Source of the DNA: Neurospora crassa OR74A
Taxonomy: Eukaryota > Ascomycota > Sordariomycetes > Sordariales > Sordariaceae
NCBI RefSeq assembly: GCF_000182925.2
Contig: NC_026507.1
Location: 3,472,001 to 3,536,000, forward strand
DNA: 64,000 nt
Direction: 5' to 3'
This document shows positions 13,203 through 25,631 of this stretch, piece by piece. The position numbers and the translations under genes were made by a program. Within the stretch, counting starts at the first letter, position 1; the number at the start of each line of letters is the position of its first letter. The notes under the pieces were generated by a model. It searched no databases. It was not told where the DNA came from and worked only from the letters and a program-made list of their open reading frames with translations.

Positions 13203-15978
13203 TCAAAATTGCCCGCCGCCATTACTGGCTTGAACAGGTGAGCCCCTCACTTTCAGCTTCTCCCTCCCTGCTCCTCCAAACAAGCTAAACCTCATCTTTC
13301 TCCTTCCCGACAGTGCTGTTGAAGCAGGGACCGTTGTCGATATCGGCATTGGCTTCGCCTTGGACATCGGCATCGGCAGCGGCGTAAACCCAGCGGCCGC
13401 AGCGGCGGCAGCAGCAGGGAAGCTCAAGTTCTCAGCCGGGCCACTGCCAAACCCTTGATGTGCCCCGTATCCCTCTCCGCCTCCCTCTTTATCATACGAA
13501 GGCAGCACCTGATGATCATGATGACGGAACCGTTCCAGTCCCAATCCCAGTCCCAGTCCCTTTGGCATACGCAACCCAATCCCCGCAGACCCAGATCCCG
13601 ACCCGGACCCAGATCCATGGGAGCCTGAGTTCGAGCCCGCACTTGAATCAACCACAAACCCTTGCACCAACCCATAATTCCCTCCTCCGCCCGTCGCACC
13701 ACTACTCCTCTCTAGCTTCAGAATGGTCTTCTTCGCCCGTTCCCCCAACGCTGCGCTCGTCATGATGCCCCCTTGTCCCACCATGGCGCCGCCCAAGCTA
13801 CTCCTCGCCTGCCCATCCAAAGCCGTCATGCCCGGTAGCGCAGAACTCTTGAAGATCTGGATGCCTTCCATGCGCGTCTTGACGATGATGATGGTGAGGA
13901 AAGTGGCAGATAAGAGAACTTGCACGAGTAGAAAGGTGAGCCAGGACCAGTTGATGCGGACGAGCGTCACGGCGGAGCGGTTGCTGTCGAAGGGTTCGCC
14001 GGGGTTGTTGCGGTGGGGTTGGGGAGGGAGGTAAGTGATGAGGAGTTGGGATAGGCAGGGGGTGAAGAGGCTAAGGAGGGTGATGAGGGATGCGAGGATG
14101 CCTAGGGGGCTGGTTATCATGTGGGTTAGTGACCGGGACAATGAAGGGGGGAAAAGAGGGGGACAACAAAGGGGGGAGAAAGAGTAGGAAAGGGGGGGGG
14201 GGGGGGGAATGGACGTACCCTCCTTGAAAACCAAGTAATTTCCAACAGTGGTGAAGTCCCCGTGATGCCTGATCGATGGCTTCAAAGTCGCTTGCGGGGC
14301 GGGAAACGGTTTGTCGTCCGCCGGTATAACGGAGCCAACGGAGCTGGCCGAGGCCTTCGATGACGGGGATCATGTAGCAGGCTGTGGCGAGGGTGGTCAT
14401 GAAGGAGAGGAAGACGTTGAGGTTGAGACCGCCTGGCCAGGTGGATGGTGGGGGTTTGTGGTCGTAGATGCTTAGGACTAGGCCGATGACTTGATGAATT
14501 GAATGAAATGTTAGCTGGCTTCCTGTCTTGTGATTGGACTGTTTGCGTGTTGCAGGACTTGTGTGTGTCTGATACTCGATGAAGACAGGGGAGAGAGGGG
14601 TGAGAAGGGGGGGTTGATATGAGAATGTGGAGGAACAAAACAAAAAGAGAAGGAAAAGAAAAAAAAGAAACATACCAACAATACACAACAATCCTCCCAA
14701 CACCCCCAGCCCCTCAAGCCACCACCCAAGCATACTTTGCTTACTCTGCACCAACGTCTCGGTCGAGTCAAAGTGGAAGTACGACAAATGTTGCTCGCTC
14801 CTGTTCATCCCACCACCGACAACACCAGGAGTCAGAGCACTAGGAGACCCGCTGCCACCGCCGCCACCGCCGCCGCTGCCATGAGTCGGCAGCCCTCTGA
14901 CTGATATTGAATCCGTCGCATCAATCGACACTTCACTCATCTCCGTCCCTCGTCTCCCCCTTCCTCCTCCTCCTCCTCCCCTCCCCCGTTTTGTGTCGGT
15001 CCTCTCCACCAGCATTAGTTTCCTCATCCCGCCCTTGCCACCACCGCCCTTGCCGCCGCCTTTTTTCTTGAAGCTTCCCGTCCCAGGGCCCCCTCTACCA
15101 GTAGTGTTGCCACGCGGTGTCGTCGCCATGCCTCCTCCTGTCTCCTTCTCGTACATGATGTAATCATCTTGATCCAAATCATGAGGATCATCACTACTGT
15201 CGTGGTCATGATCATGGTAGTCATGGTGATGATCATCCTTGTGGTGGCCGTGATGGTGGTGGTGGTGGTGATAGTCCCCTTCCACTTCTGCGGTTTCTGG
15301 CAGTGGCGAGAATGGCGAGTGCCCTGGATGATGATGATGATGATGATGATGGTCTCGTGAGTGTGGTAGCCCGTAGCTGGGCTTCCATGAGCGGGAATAC
15401 TGGTTTACGTAGTTGGTGCTGTCGCGGGAGGCTGAGCGGCTTGTTGTTCCTGGCTCTCCGGATGCGTTGCGGGAGGACCCTGAGCCATAGCTTTGGTGGT
15501 CGGTGGCCTGCTGATTGCTCGTTGGCGTCGATGTGGTGGTGGTGGCGGTGGTGTCGTTGGTGACGTTGACGTTAGATAAGAACGGGTTGTTGTTGTTGTT
15601 GGTGCTTCTGGCTGGGCTTTTCGGGGGAATGAGTGGTGCATCAAAAAGCCCGGGGTGTTGAAGGACCGGAGGAGGAGTCTTGTGTTGGTGGTGATGATCG
15701 TCTCCGGTCCCGGTCTGCCGATCGCCGCTGACATGGAGTGGGCCTCCCGAAGGTGGACTTCCTCCTCCTCCCCCGTAGAGTGCGGCGTAGACAGCCCTAC
15801 TGGCGGCATTGCCTTCTTCATCGTCTTGCTCGACTGCCGTATAGGATGATTTTGAACTTCTCGCGCTTTCAGTATGCCGCTGCTCGTCATCCTCATCATG
15901 GTCTCCAACCTCATTGTGTGTTACATGATCCTCCTCCTCATCATCATGATTCCCATGAAGGGACTCGTAGCGGGCCAT
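13203..15978 (-). CDS. DUF3176 family membrane protein with long His/Gly-rich N-terminal tail
   Basis: Function is unknown. Inferred exons (minus strand) are 15978-14676, 14489-14219 and 14109-13203, giving 826 aa. Introns are 186 and 109 nt; the first ends in AAG after a GCTAAC branch site, the second in CAG after ACTAACC. The first 410 residues are disordered: acidic at the start, then His-rich (about 94-100, 210-220, 237-258), then Gly/Lys/Arg-rich. The DUF3176 core follows, with a WWLE segment opening membrane helix 1 (about 414-440), helix 2 with an EGLGQLRW motif (about 463-490), a DFEAIDQASRG motif, helix 3 (about 527-549) and helix 4 (about 580-600). Family members I know usually have a long extracytoplasmic region between the last two helices; here it is only about 30 residues. 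The C-terminus is Gly/Ser-rich with a poly-Ala tract. A missed exon in the loop cannot be fully excluded, but frame runs continuously from helix 3 to helix 4. Confidence 0.82.
14192..14207 (+). repeat. Homopolymer G16 inside DUF3176 intron 2
   Basis: Sixteen consecutive G (C in the transcript) lie just inside the second intron of the DUF3176 gene. The transcript would carry a C-rich, pyrimidine tract here. Confidence 0.9.
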
Positions 15979-17093
15979 TGTTTCGAGTCCAGTTGTATCT
16001 CTTCTTCTTCTCTCTCCGTCTATGGCTTGACTGAGTCCTGTTCCCCTTCAACACGACGCTGATGAAACGAGTGTAAGGAGCAAAGAGACGGATGGACAGG
16101 CAGAAAGAGAAGAATAGTGGGCACCTATGCTATGGAAAAGCCATGGAACATGGAATGGAAGATATGGAACCTCCCCAAACTGGACTTGCCATGGGGGGTG
16201 GGGTGGAGAAAAAGGGGAAAGCGAAAAAAAAAAAAGAGTTCAACAAAATGCCGGGATTCATGACGCGTCACGGATTGGATAATGAGTGATGACTGATGAG
16301 AAGGGGGATGGGGTACGACGGGGACCAGGAAGGGCGAGGCCGCCACTGCCGCAAAATTCGCGAACCGAACGACTATCCTAATTTCCGCTCATCATCGGCA
16401 ACCTGGTTAAGCGAGACACTTGACTCCATCGTGAATATCGGATGTCCGGATTCAGCCCAACGTTTTTGCTTTTTTAACCTAACCCATTTCGCTGGCGTCG
16501 CAATGTATATACACTATTATCCATGATGTGAAACACACCACTTGGCTAATCATGGGGAAGGAGGTGATCATTTTGTAGACGGAGTAGAGCGTACGATATG
16601 CGACGGGACCAACACTAGGCGAGTCATCGCCAGGCATGTTTTGGACTGCGGAAGCCCAGATTTGATGTAGCATGGAAGAGTCTGTAACTCACTCCCAAAA
16701 CTCCGGCTTCAACAACTTTGTTGCAGGCTTCATATGTTCGGTTTGTTGTTGGCCTACACTAGATAGAAAAGTAGCCATGCGAGTCTGAAGGGTTAGGGTC
16801 AAAGCCAAGGCGGACAACCCGATCATTTACTGGTAGACTACCCCTTTTTAAGCCTTCTGGGGTTGAGCAGCTCGGCTTCTTGGCACAATCATGGTTGAGA
16901 AACCCTCCGACGGACAGGGCGAATAAAAGAATGAATCTTGTCCTCATGTGTCATGGTCGTCCGGCATCTAGAAATAATTGGGTTTCACGTCAATGATCGA
17001 AGTCCTCACCTCGACGCCGTACACCGAGCAAATCTAATGATCATCGAGCGGAAACACACTAGCGGATTTCGGACTTGGGCCTGTCCTTGCCCA
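15979..17093. other. Intergenic region, DUF3176 promoter and MSH6 3' end
   Basis: The left part (15979 to about 16250) is purine-rich with an A12 run and is likely the DUF3176 promoter and leader. The right part holds the MSH6 3' UTR. I see no gene. Confidence 0.45.
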
Positions 17094-20000
17094 TCAAAGA
17101 GCCTCAATAGCCCGCAAAAGCACTTCCACTCCCCTGTCGCCAACTTCTCGCTCCTTCCCAATTTCGCCCCTCAGAAGACTGGCCACATCACTCAACACTC
17201 CGAGCGGAATATAGCAGCCTGTCTTTGCTCTGTCCAGACTCTCCTTCAGCCGGCTCGTATGCTCCCACTCCTTCGCAGCGACCTCGGATCTTCGGATCAC
17301 CTTGTCGGGAATACCACACATGGCTGCGCAATGCATGCCAAAGGAGCCCTCTGCAACGCCGTCTTCGAGCTTGTACAGGAATGTTATTCTCTTGTTCTCC
17401 TCGTCCACTGCAATCTGCATTCTCCTAGCACGGATCTCGGGATGATTCTCGAACTCGGTAGCAAGACTGTGATAATGCGTGGCGAAGAAACCGACGCAAC
17501 CAATGTGTGATGCGACATGGTGCAGAACTGCCTGGGCAACTGCGACACCATCGTATGACGATGTACCACGTCCGAGCTCATCAAGAATAACGAGTGAACG
17601 GGGTGTGGCCTCTGACAGGATCTTCTTTGTCTCTGACAGCTCGACGAAGAACGTGGATTGCGCAGCAAAGATATTGTCGTTTGCGCCCAGACGGGACATG
17701 ATCCGGTCGACGGGGGTCAGACGGGCGGACACAGCCGGGACATAACAACCAATCTGGGCCATGATCACGGCAATGCAGGACTGCGCACGGAAGGCGTTAG
17801 CAGATGAAGAGCATTAGAAGAGGTGGATGCCTCCACGGCCAAGGCAGGCACTTACCATTCGAAGAATCGTGGACTTGCCAGCAGCGTTTGCGCCGGTAAG
17901 AAGGTTAATGTTCGCCTCATCACCACCCAGCTTGATGTCATTCGGGATGAAGTCGTCAACGGTGTTGAGCATGCAGGGGTGGCGTAGTTCGTTGAACTCG
18001 ACAACGGTCCGCTCGTCGTTCACAAACACTGGGCGGCAGCAAGGCTGACCAAGCGCCGACGAAGCTTTGGCCAGACTGATGAGACAATCTAGTTGTGAAA
18101 TGATGCGAATTGCCTGCAACCATGTCTCGTAATCGAGGTCGAAGCGCTTGAAGAATCTCGAGGCGACTTCCTTGACGATCTGAGAATGTGTCTCTTCCGC
18201 TTCCTGGAGCTCACGAACGAGGTCCTCAAGCTCCTTGAAATAGTACCGCTTGACCGCCGATGTTGCAGACATTTGGCGCCACTTGGGAGGAACCTTGACT
18301 GTTTTGGGGACTTCGATCTGGTAGACCTCCTTGCCGACGTCGGTGAACTTTGCGGTTTTGCATCGTAGAGCAGTCTTTTGCCTTTCAAGCAGCTCCTGCA
18401 ACTCTCCTTTGATCCGGTCCAGTTCTGCTTGGCTGCGGTCAAAGTCTTCTTCTATACCTGGCTCAGGAATCAGAAGCTTGTCATCACGGGCTCTCTTCCG
18501 GTCGAAGGCGGTCTTCCAGTATCCTAAGGGTTCCTTGAGGTCAGGCATTGAAGCAATGAGGCGATCAACCAGCCCATTGCCACCACCATAGGACTCTAGG
18601 AGTTCCATAGTACGGTCGATCTGTTCGAATCCTTCCAAGACCTTGACAAAGTCCTCGGGTCGGCAAGCCCCAGCATGGATCCGGGATATCAACCGCTCCA
18701 AGTCCGGCATTTTGCTCATCTGAGACGAAAATTGCTCCCGAAGGCTGTGGTCGTCATTGAGCATGTCGACGGCATCCAGTCTCTCGTTGAGCTTCTGTAT
18801 GTTGCAGAGAGGGTGGCAGACCCATTGCCTGAAGAGTCGCTTTCCGAAGGGAGTTATGCACCTGTTCAGCAGATGGAATAAGGTTCCTTCGGGGCCGCCA
18901 TTGGCTGTATTGGCAAAGATTTCCAAGTTGATAAGAGACTGGCCGTCAAGAATAAGTGTGCCGTTCCGATGAATAGGGTTGTACCAGGCAAAGTTGCCCT
19001 GGGAGAGCAAGTTACGCTCTAACTTGAGCATGCGCAGATACTGAGTCAGAGCACCGAGTGCGGACATCAAGAGGTCTTTGTCGCGAGCCTCCTTGAGCTT
19101 CGCAGGCCAGACCTCCTCCTGGCCTTCGCCAGACACAAAGTAACCGCTACAGTCAAGTTCGCGCCTCGCGACGTCAGCGTCCCAAAACTCGGTTCCCGGC
19201 TTGAGATAGTTCCAAATGGTGGTGGGACTCGTGTTGTTCTTGAGAATCCGCAAAGCCTTGGTAGACAGATGCGATTTCTCCAAGATCAATTCCCGTGGGG
19301 AGGTCTGGGCTACAAAGGTCTCAAACTTGGTCAGGTCGACATCGTCCTCAAACTCTGAGATGAAGAACTGTCCAGTAGCAGCGTCCACAAAGGCTATGCC
19401 AAACGCAGGCTTATCATCCACGACGGACTCTTTGATGGCTGCACAGTAGACGGCATTGTCGTCTTGAAGCATGCTACCGTCCACCAAGGTGCCGCCCGTA
19501 AGGATGCAAGTAAGCTCGCGGCGGATGATCTTGTCCGCCTTCTTGGCCTTGGTGTCACGTTCCCGCATCTCTTTGCCCAGCGCAGACTCCATTTGGTCGA
19601 CCCGGGCAACCTTGTACCCTTTGGCCACAAATTGGTTGACCCACATGTCTAGCGAACTTTCGGGAACGCCAACCATGCGCATGTTGACACGGTCAGTGAG
19701 CTTGAGGTCAAAGAGCTGATGTCCGATGGTGGCGTCGTTCTCGTAGAGTTCATAGAACTTTCCCTTTTTGAAGAAGACCACCGTGTCCCATAGGTTCTTC
19801 TTGATCTCCCAATACTGCGTCTCAAACGGCGAAAACTGTCTCCAGGCAGATGGGGGCACATAGACAGAGCCAGGATCGTAATCGGGATGTCCTGGTCGAT
19901 TCCTGTTTGCATCTTGGATATCGGCCAACCACGGGTATCTCTCTTCAGGCTCTCTTGTGTGTGCCTTTGTCTTTGGCTTGGTGGCTGATGGTGTTTGTGC

Positions 20001-20967
20001 GGAACGAGGAGCGGCCGATCGAGGTTCGGTTGGTTCAATGTTGTCCGGATCATACTTCCATTTCAGGGCTGTTGAGGTTCTGGGAACATCATCCATCATC
20101 TCCTCATCTTGGTCATACTCCTCTTGCCTTGACGATCTTCGAGGGCTGGGTGGAGAAGATACGGCGGACTTTTTGCGTGGGGCGCTCGGGCGTGCTGCCG
20201 GTCGTTTTCTCTTCTTTGACTTTGAGGGCCCTTGATCGGATTCGTCATCGTCCACGACAAAGTCCGCCATATCATCGTCTTCTTCCTCGTTGATTGCATT
20301 GTCGTCTATTTCGAAAGCATCGTCTTCGTCGTCCTCGTCTAGGACTTGGGGTCGTGATCGAGAGCGTGATGGACGAGAGCTTTTGGGTCTCCCGGAAAAC
20401 GAGAGAAAGACATCGTCGCCGTCGTCGTCTGACGACTCGGCATAGTTGATAACCGCTTTCGCCTGAAGTCGCGATGGGTTAGCTTAGATGGAGGTCTAGA
20501 ACAGAGAGCTGATAACTCGCCTTGCGCCTGATGGGGCTACTGGGCATCATGATGGTCCTGGTGTCATCATCCTTGGAATAGGCAGTGCCTGGGTTTTCCT
20601 GGGAGCTCGGGGGTAGAACGGCGTCACTACTAGGGACTGGCGTTTCGTCGAGTCTTTTCCGCCGCCTGGGCGGAAGAATCGAGTTGGATTTTGTGGATTC
20701 CTTCAGGCATTCTGGTGACTTTTCCTTTTGGCCAGCGCGAGGCGTGGCTGTCGCATCAGAAGCTGGACTGGAAGCCCCGATAGTGGCATTGGCATTGGCA
20801 TTGGCATTGGTATTGGCGCCCGCGTTCGTGGGAGTCCCCGAGGAGGCAGCTTTGGAGAAGAAGCCCAGGATACTCGACTGCCTGCCCGTCGAGGCCAGTA
20901 CAGATCTCTTAACGTTGGATTGGGTCCTCGCCGGGGTGCGCGCCGGAGTTGAAGTTCTGTCGCCCAT
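17094..20967 (-). CDS. msh-6: DNA mismatch repair ATPase MSH6
   Basis: This is the mismatch-binding partner of MSH2 in the nuclear MutS-alpha heterodimer, which recognises base mismatches and small loops. Inferred exons (minus) are 20967-20521, 20462-17856 and 17780-17094, giving 1246 aa, normal for fungal MSH6. ATG 20967 is followed by a PCNA-binding motif, QSSILGFF (residues 30-37), and a disordered acidic/basic tail typical of MSH6. Domain I holds the mismatch-stacking FYE motif in GKFYELYE (F near 384). The ATPase has Walker A GANAAGKST (1006-1014), then STFFVEL, the Walker B region DELGRG and the THYHSLA motif. Yeast MSH6 has GPN at the start of Walker A; here it is GAN. Intron 1 (58 nt) requires a GC donor (AAG, then GCGAGT) to keep frame; intron 2 (75 nt) is canonical. 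The gene is divergent from the Zn2Cys6 regulator. Confidence 0.96.
20463..20520 (-). other. GC-AG intron in MSH6
   Basis: A 58-nt intron with donor AAG|GCGAGT, branch GCTAACC and acceptor TTCAG. The joined frame (RRK then AKAVINYAES) is in phase 0. The only nearby GT donor (GTTATC, four bases in) would shift the frame. Confidence 0.85.
20782..20815 (-). repeat. In-frame hexanucleotide repeat in MSH6 exon 1
   Basis: About five GCATTG-type units encode an alternating Asn-Ala run in the disordered N-terminal tail. Unit length is a multiple of three, so slippage would keep frame. Confidence 0.85.
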
Positions 20968-22527
20968 TGTGCGCCAACAGCTGGCCGACTTGGCTTGATG
21001 GTGGGAATAACAGGCAGGGCGCGAGGGAGACCTGGGAGACGGAAGGGACAAGAATGGAATACAGGCAGTCAGAGTTTTCACAGAATTCGTGGACAGAGTT
21101 TGAATTGAGATTGGAATTGGAAGGTGCCTCTTTTGAGAGGCTGACCACCTGGCTGCCTGAGAAGAAGAAGGACGCGTAAAGAGGTTGCTGGGGAAAGCGC
21201 GTCCGTGTTCGGCTGCAGGTGCCGGATCACTGAAAGACGTTCGACCCACTGAGTGCCCCGCTAGTGTAAAGCATCCCGCACAGTTTATTGTGGAGTCTTG
21301 ACGCGATCCCCTGTTGACTCCTCTCCTCTCTGCCTATCAACCCGACACCTTTTTCCACAGCGAGCATCCCGAACATCCAACAGATCATCGCCTTCACATC
21401 AACATCCTTAAAGGTATTGACTTTTCCTTTTTGATGGACCAATTCGATCAGCTTCCTCGTCGACTGCGCATGGCGTGGAGTCAGAAGCACCTAATCAAGC
21501 CACTGGACCGCGCAGGTTGGTGCGATTCATCCCGTTTGTCATGTTTGGTTGGTTTTGCTATGCTTGAACAGGGGACTGTCGAGTGGCATCCGATGAGCTT
21601 ATCGTCCGGTATTTCTACTCATTTCCTATGTTGTCATTCTCCTATTCTAGCCCAGCAGTCAGTCTCCTGGTCACCTGCCTCCGGACATTAGGTAGCAACA
21701 AGTGTTGTCGCAATACCGAGACCCCAACCGCCGGCCTTCGATGTTGTCCAGCCACGGAGGGTTCAAGGGAGGTCCACGGCACGGGCGTATGGAAGAAACT
21801 GGGCGCTGAATGACACCCTCGTCCTCCTCTTCAGACCAGGAACCGGGCCAAGTGACGATCCAGGAGTACGACGGTCAAATATATCCAAAATGCCCTCCAG
21901 ATCGGAAGAGCCAATCGGCTCATCCAGCTGACGGGTAAATGGGTTAAAGTTTTGGGAATGGGGTATTCCACCTTTGTTGTCACCAATCCATCAACGGCTG
22001 GTTGTTACCGTTCCACAGAGAAACACTTGGCTGATGCAAGTTCGTCGTTCCGAGAGTCCGAATAAGACTACTTTAATAAACAAGTCTGGCAATTAGCTAA
22101 AGCAGAACAGTGTTGCGGAGGCGAAAGCTTTGCTCCCATCCATGCTTTGTTTACTTTTATCAACTTTCATCTTTTTACTCATCACATCACGGAACGGGGG
22201 CTCCTCTTGGATAACGGCTTTCTCTCACTTGAGCCCCCAGCACTACCGTACACAACGCCGTGTCACCTGTCAAAGCCTGCCAAACAGCTGCCGCCACCGT
22301 TTCGGGGTTTCTTTTATTGTGGGGTTGAACATCGGCCAGCTCGCGGTGTCAATGACCCCGCCAATGCTCTTCTTGGTCTGGGAAGGAAAAGGGTGCGAAT
22401 CACGTACTGCGATTCACAAGTCACGCTGAATGAGGAGTAGTGCTCGTTTTGCACAAATAACAGGTAGCGTTTGGACTCATCAACATAATTTTCTACGTAT
22501 AACCCCATCATTGGCACCTTCATAGAT
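20968..22527. promoter_or_regulatory. Shared upstream region of divergent MSH6 and Zn2Cys6 regulator
   Basis: About 1.56 kb separate the two start codons, which point away from each other. Both promoters must lie here. The open frames have no motifs. I identify no specific binding sites. The right-hand 400 bases are pyrimidine-rich in places, as expected for a leader. Confidence 0.45.
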
Positions 22528-25359
22528 ATGCCTGATGTCACAGTTGCTGCTCCGTCTGAGGACACTCGAGAGTCGCGAAAAGACAGCAACAGTCGAAGAG
22601 CTGCCGCATGTTTGGTATGTCGGCGGTCAAAGATTCGGTGCGAAAAGGGGAAAAGCCGACATAACGATGATGACCGATGCCAACGATGTCTTCAGCTAGG
22701 GGTACAATGCGTCCGCCCCGAATTCCATGTGGGCAGGAGGAAAGGTGTCAAAAAGCAAGTTCTGCTGGTTCTTCATAGCACAGCCCTGTTACTGACCACC
22801 TCCTCAGTAAGCGCACCGGGCTGGAAAAGGCACTCCATCAAGTCGAACAGGCTGTCAAACGATCAGGAGCCAGTCTGCACGGTATTGAGGCCACCAAATT
22901 CGTTTCCGAACTCAAAGAAATCTTAGGTGCTGGCTCACTTACACCTCTTGCCGATGGCGACTCTGAAAAACCCAGCACTGGTCATACAAGGACGTCCCCG
23001 GCCATATCACGCAGGCCTAGTGAAATTCTGATGGCGGATGTTTCCGAAGATTCAGGCGATAGCTCCATGTCGGATCATGATGACATGAGCATTCCGCAAG
23101 ACTCCACGCCAACTCAGAGCCATGTGGCAGATGAGAGCCTTGCCGTCGATGATGCCGAAAATCCTCTTCAACTTCTCGCCCGAGCTTCTGACTTGCATGT
23201 TTCTCCGAAGCCAGTTGGCGAGCTTTCTACAGCCGAGATGGCCCATAGCCATCAACACCCACGCCAGAAGAAACAAACCGAGAAGCTGTCCGAGGTCGAA
23301 AAGTTCTTCAAGTTCACTCAATTCTCCCTTGACTGTGGCCCTGAATTGGATCCCATCGATCTTGGCTTACTTACCACGGAGGAGGCAGAGTCCCTCTTCG
23401 ACTTCTTCCACAAGAGTCTTGCCCACACGAGATGGGGTCTGGACCCAATATTGTATACGGCCTCTTTCACCCGCTCGCGTTCGGCCTTTCTCTTCACTTC
23501 CATATGTGCAGCCGCCGCTCTCTTTATGCCAAGACAGGGCGCCCTTTCGCGGCGGTTGTCCAATCACTGTAAAACCTTGGTCAACAGAATCATAGTGGAC
23601 CGATACCGGTCCGTCGAGATTGTCCTCGCCTTCATGGTCAACGTTCCCTGGATGTTTCCTGGCAAACATAGCACCGATGACGAGACGTGCTGGTACGTCT
23701 CCATGGCCACCACCATGGCCCTGGACCTGTTCCTACACAAGATTGTAGTTGCTATGGATGCCATACGAGAAAATGGCTACAAAGGAGGAATCGCACGGGC
23801 AGATTGCATTGACCCCAAGGTTGCCTTGTCTCTCGATGGGTTTGGCGACGTTGATCCGGAATCGGAACTAGGGAGACGGCTGTTGCGGCGGAGGGAGAGA
23901 TGTTGGATTGCCTTGTTTGTTCTGGAGCGAGGAATGTGCTTAGCGCGAGGGAGAAGCTATACCGTGCCTGTCACGCCCCTTCTTCGACGTTGTGATGAAT
24001 GGCACATGTCAGATATTGCAGATACCATGGACGGGCACTTGGTGTCCATGGCTGTCTTGCGGAGAGACTTGGTGAGCTCCCAATGTCAATGATTCCTGCA
24101 ATGCAAGCACTGACACAACCAGGACGATTTGTTCAATTCCATCAGGGCAGTCTGTGACGGATCCCGCGAAACACTGGCTGACGGCGGCCTTGTTGCCCAG
24201 TCGTTCGTTCTTCCTCTTGTTCTTCGTTTCTAACTAGAAGTCGTCTTTCTAACTACCTTTCCAGGATACAAATGTCAGTCGACAAGTTCTTCGAGCAATG
24301 GCATGCCAAATGGACCATACCCATTGGCACCGGACCTCGTAAGTTACTTAAACTCTCGTCACCTTGCGGAACAATTTATTTTCTCTTCCTAACACCGGCC
24401 GGCGCAAAGAACATCGCCTACCACCCTATGTCCAAATCCTCGTCACCCACACCCGCCTCTCCATCTACAGTATTGTAATCAACCACCCCACCGCACCAAC
24501 CGAAGTCCGCCACTTCTTCCATGCCGCCGGCCTTTCCTCGGCCCTGAACGTTATGCGTTCAGCCATCCAAGGCGAAGAGCAACTCTCGAGCATGCCCAAT
24601 AACACAGCCATCATGATCTCCTTTGCCGCCTGTTTCGCCCTGCGCCTCAGCGGCCAGCTCTCCGGCGGGACCTCCAGCCTGGCGCCTAGTGTCCGGACGC
24701 TGATTGAGGAGACGGCGGGCGTGCTGGAACGGATTGGTACCGCTACGGACCATCGGAATGGCATGTCGACGTTGTATGGGAAGTATCTGAAGTATATCGT
24801 CAAGAAGGCGGCGGCTGCTGCGGCGACGTCGTATGAGAGCTTGGCCTCAACTGTGCGGCCGAGGAACGAGACAGCAATGACAGCGGATCGAGGCCCACCC
24901 CGTGTGGCCTTCTCTCGACACGGTGGGCCATCCGTTTCATCATCATTATCATCATCAACACTAGCAACATATCAACGCAGTAGCCAGCAGCAAGGGACTA
25001 GCACCACACACATGAGCAATCGTAATTACGGCATCCCTACCGATGCTGCTTTATCAGCGACATCCGCCGGCGCATTTCTCGAGCCTTCATCATCTACGCC
25101 ATCCTCCCTCTGGGCAGCAACAGAGCCAATATTGCTACAATTCTCTTCCATGTCCGACGACCAAGTCCTCGAAGCGCTGAACAACGAGTTTCATGTGGAT
25201 CCGGCTACGACGGCTTCGAACTCCAACGCGAACAGCAACAGTAGCATGTACCACCACCAACACCATGTTGGTGGCTCCGGCCTGTCGTCACTGTGGGATG
25301 ATACGGGGGTTCTGCCGGATTGGTTGAATTCGGCGAATTTACCCGAGTTTGGGGTGTGA
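22528..25359 (+). CDS. Zn2Cys6 fungal transcription factor
   Basis: A nuclear DNA-binding regulator; targets unknown. Inferred exons are 22528-22754, 22808-24071, 24123-24199 (or 24202), 24265-24338 and 24410-25359, giving 863 or 864 aa. The binuclear zinc cluster has all six cysteines: C28, C31, C38, C51, C54, C61, spacing X2-X6-X12-X2-X6, with basic residues RRSKIR between. The X12 loop is at the long end for the class. A basic linker and short heptad-like segment (LEKALHQVEQAV) follow, then an acidic Ser-rich stretch and the middle homology region typical of fungal-specific regulators. The C-terminal 180 residues are Ser/Thr/Asn-rich and end in an acidic-aromatic WLNSANLPEFGV tail, a plausible activation domain. 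Intron 1 requires a GC donor (AA|GCAAGT). The exon 3 donor is weak in either position. I cannot assign an orthologue by name. Confidence 0.9.
22755..22807 (+). other. GC-AG intron in the Zn2Cys6 regulator
   Basis: A 53-nt intron, donor AA|GCAAGT (perfect GC-donor consensus), branch ACTGACC, acceptor CTCAG. Using the overlapping GT (GTTCTG) would place TAA directly after the acceptor, so only the GC donor keeps the frame open (GVKNKRTGLEK). Confidence 0.85.
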
Positions 25360-25631
25360 ACCAGGCTAGGATGGGTGACTAGGTGACTGATAAGGAAAGA
25401 ACGGTTCAGAGGATGACTGGGCTGGACCTGGATGGAGGCGTGAGTGGTGAGAGGCAAGAGGAGGGGATTTGGCGTGTGAGTGTATATGAAATACCTGTCG
25501 ATATGCAGGAGGGGAGAAGATCCTAAGCGAATATCAAATAACTCACTGGATCAACGGCAGGAAGTTGGTCCGTAGTTGGATAGAACAGAACACTCAAAAA
25601 GACACAAAATAGTACGCACCACCAACGATGA

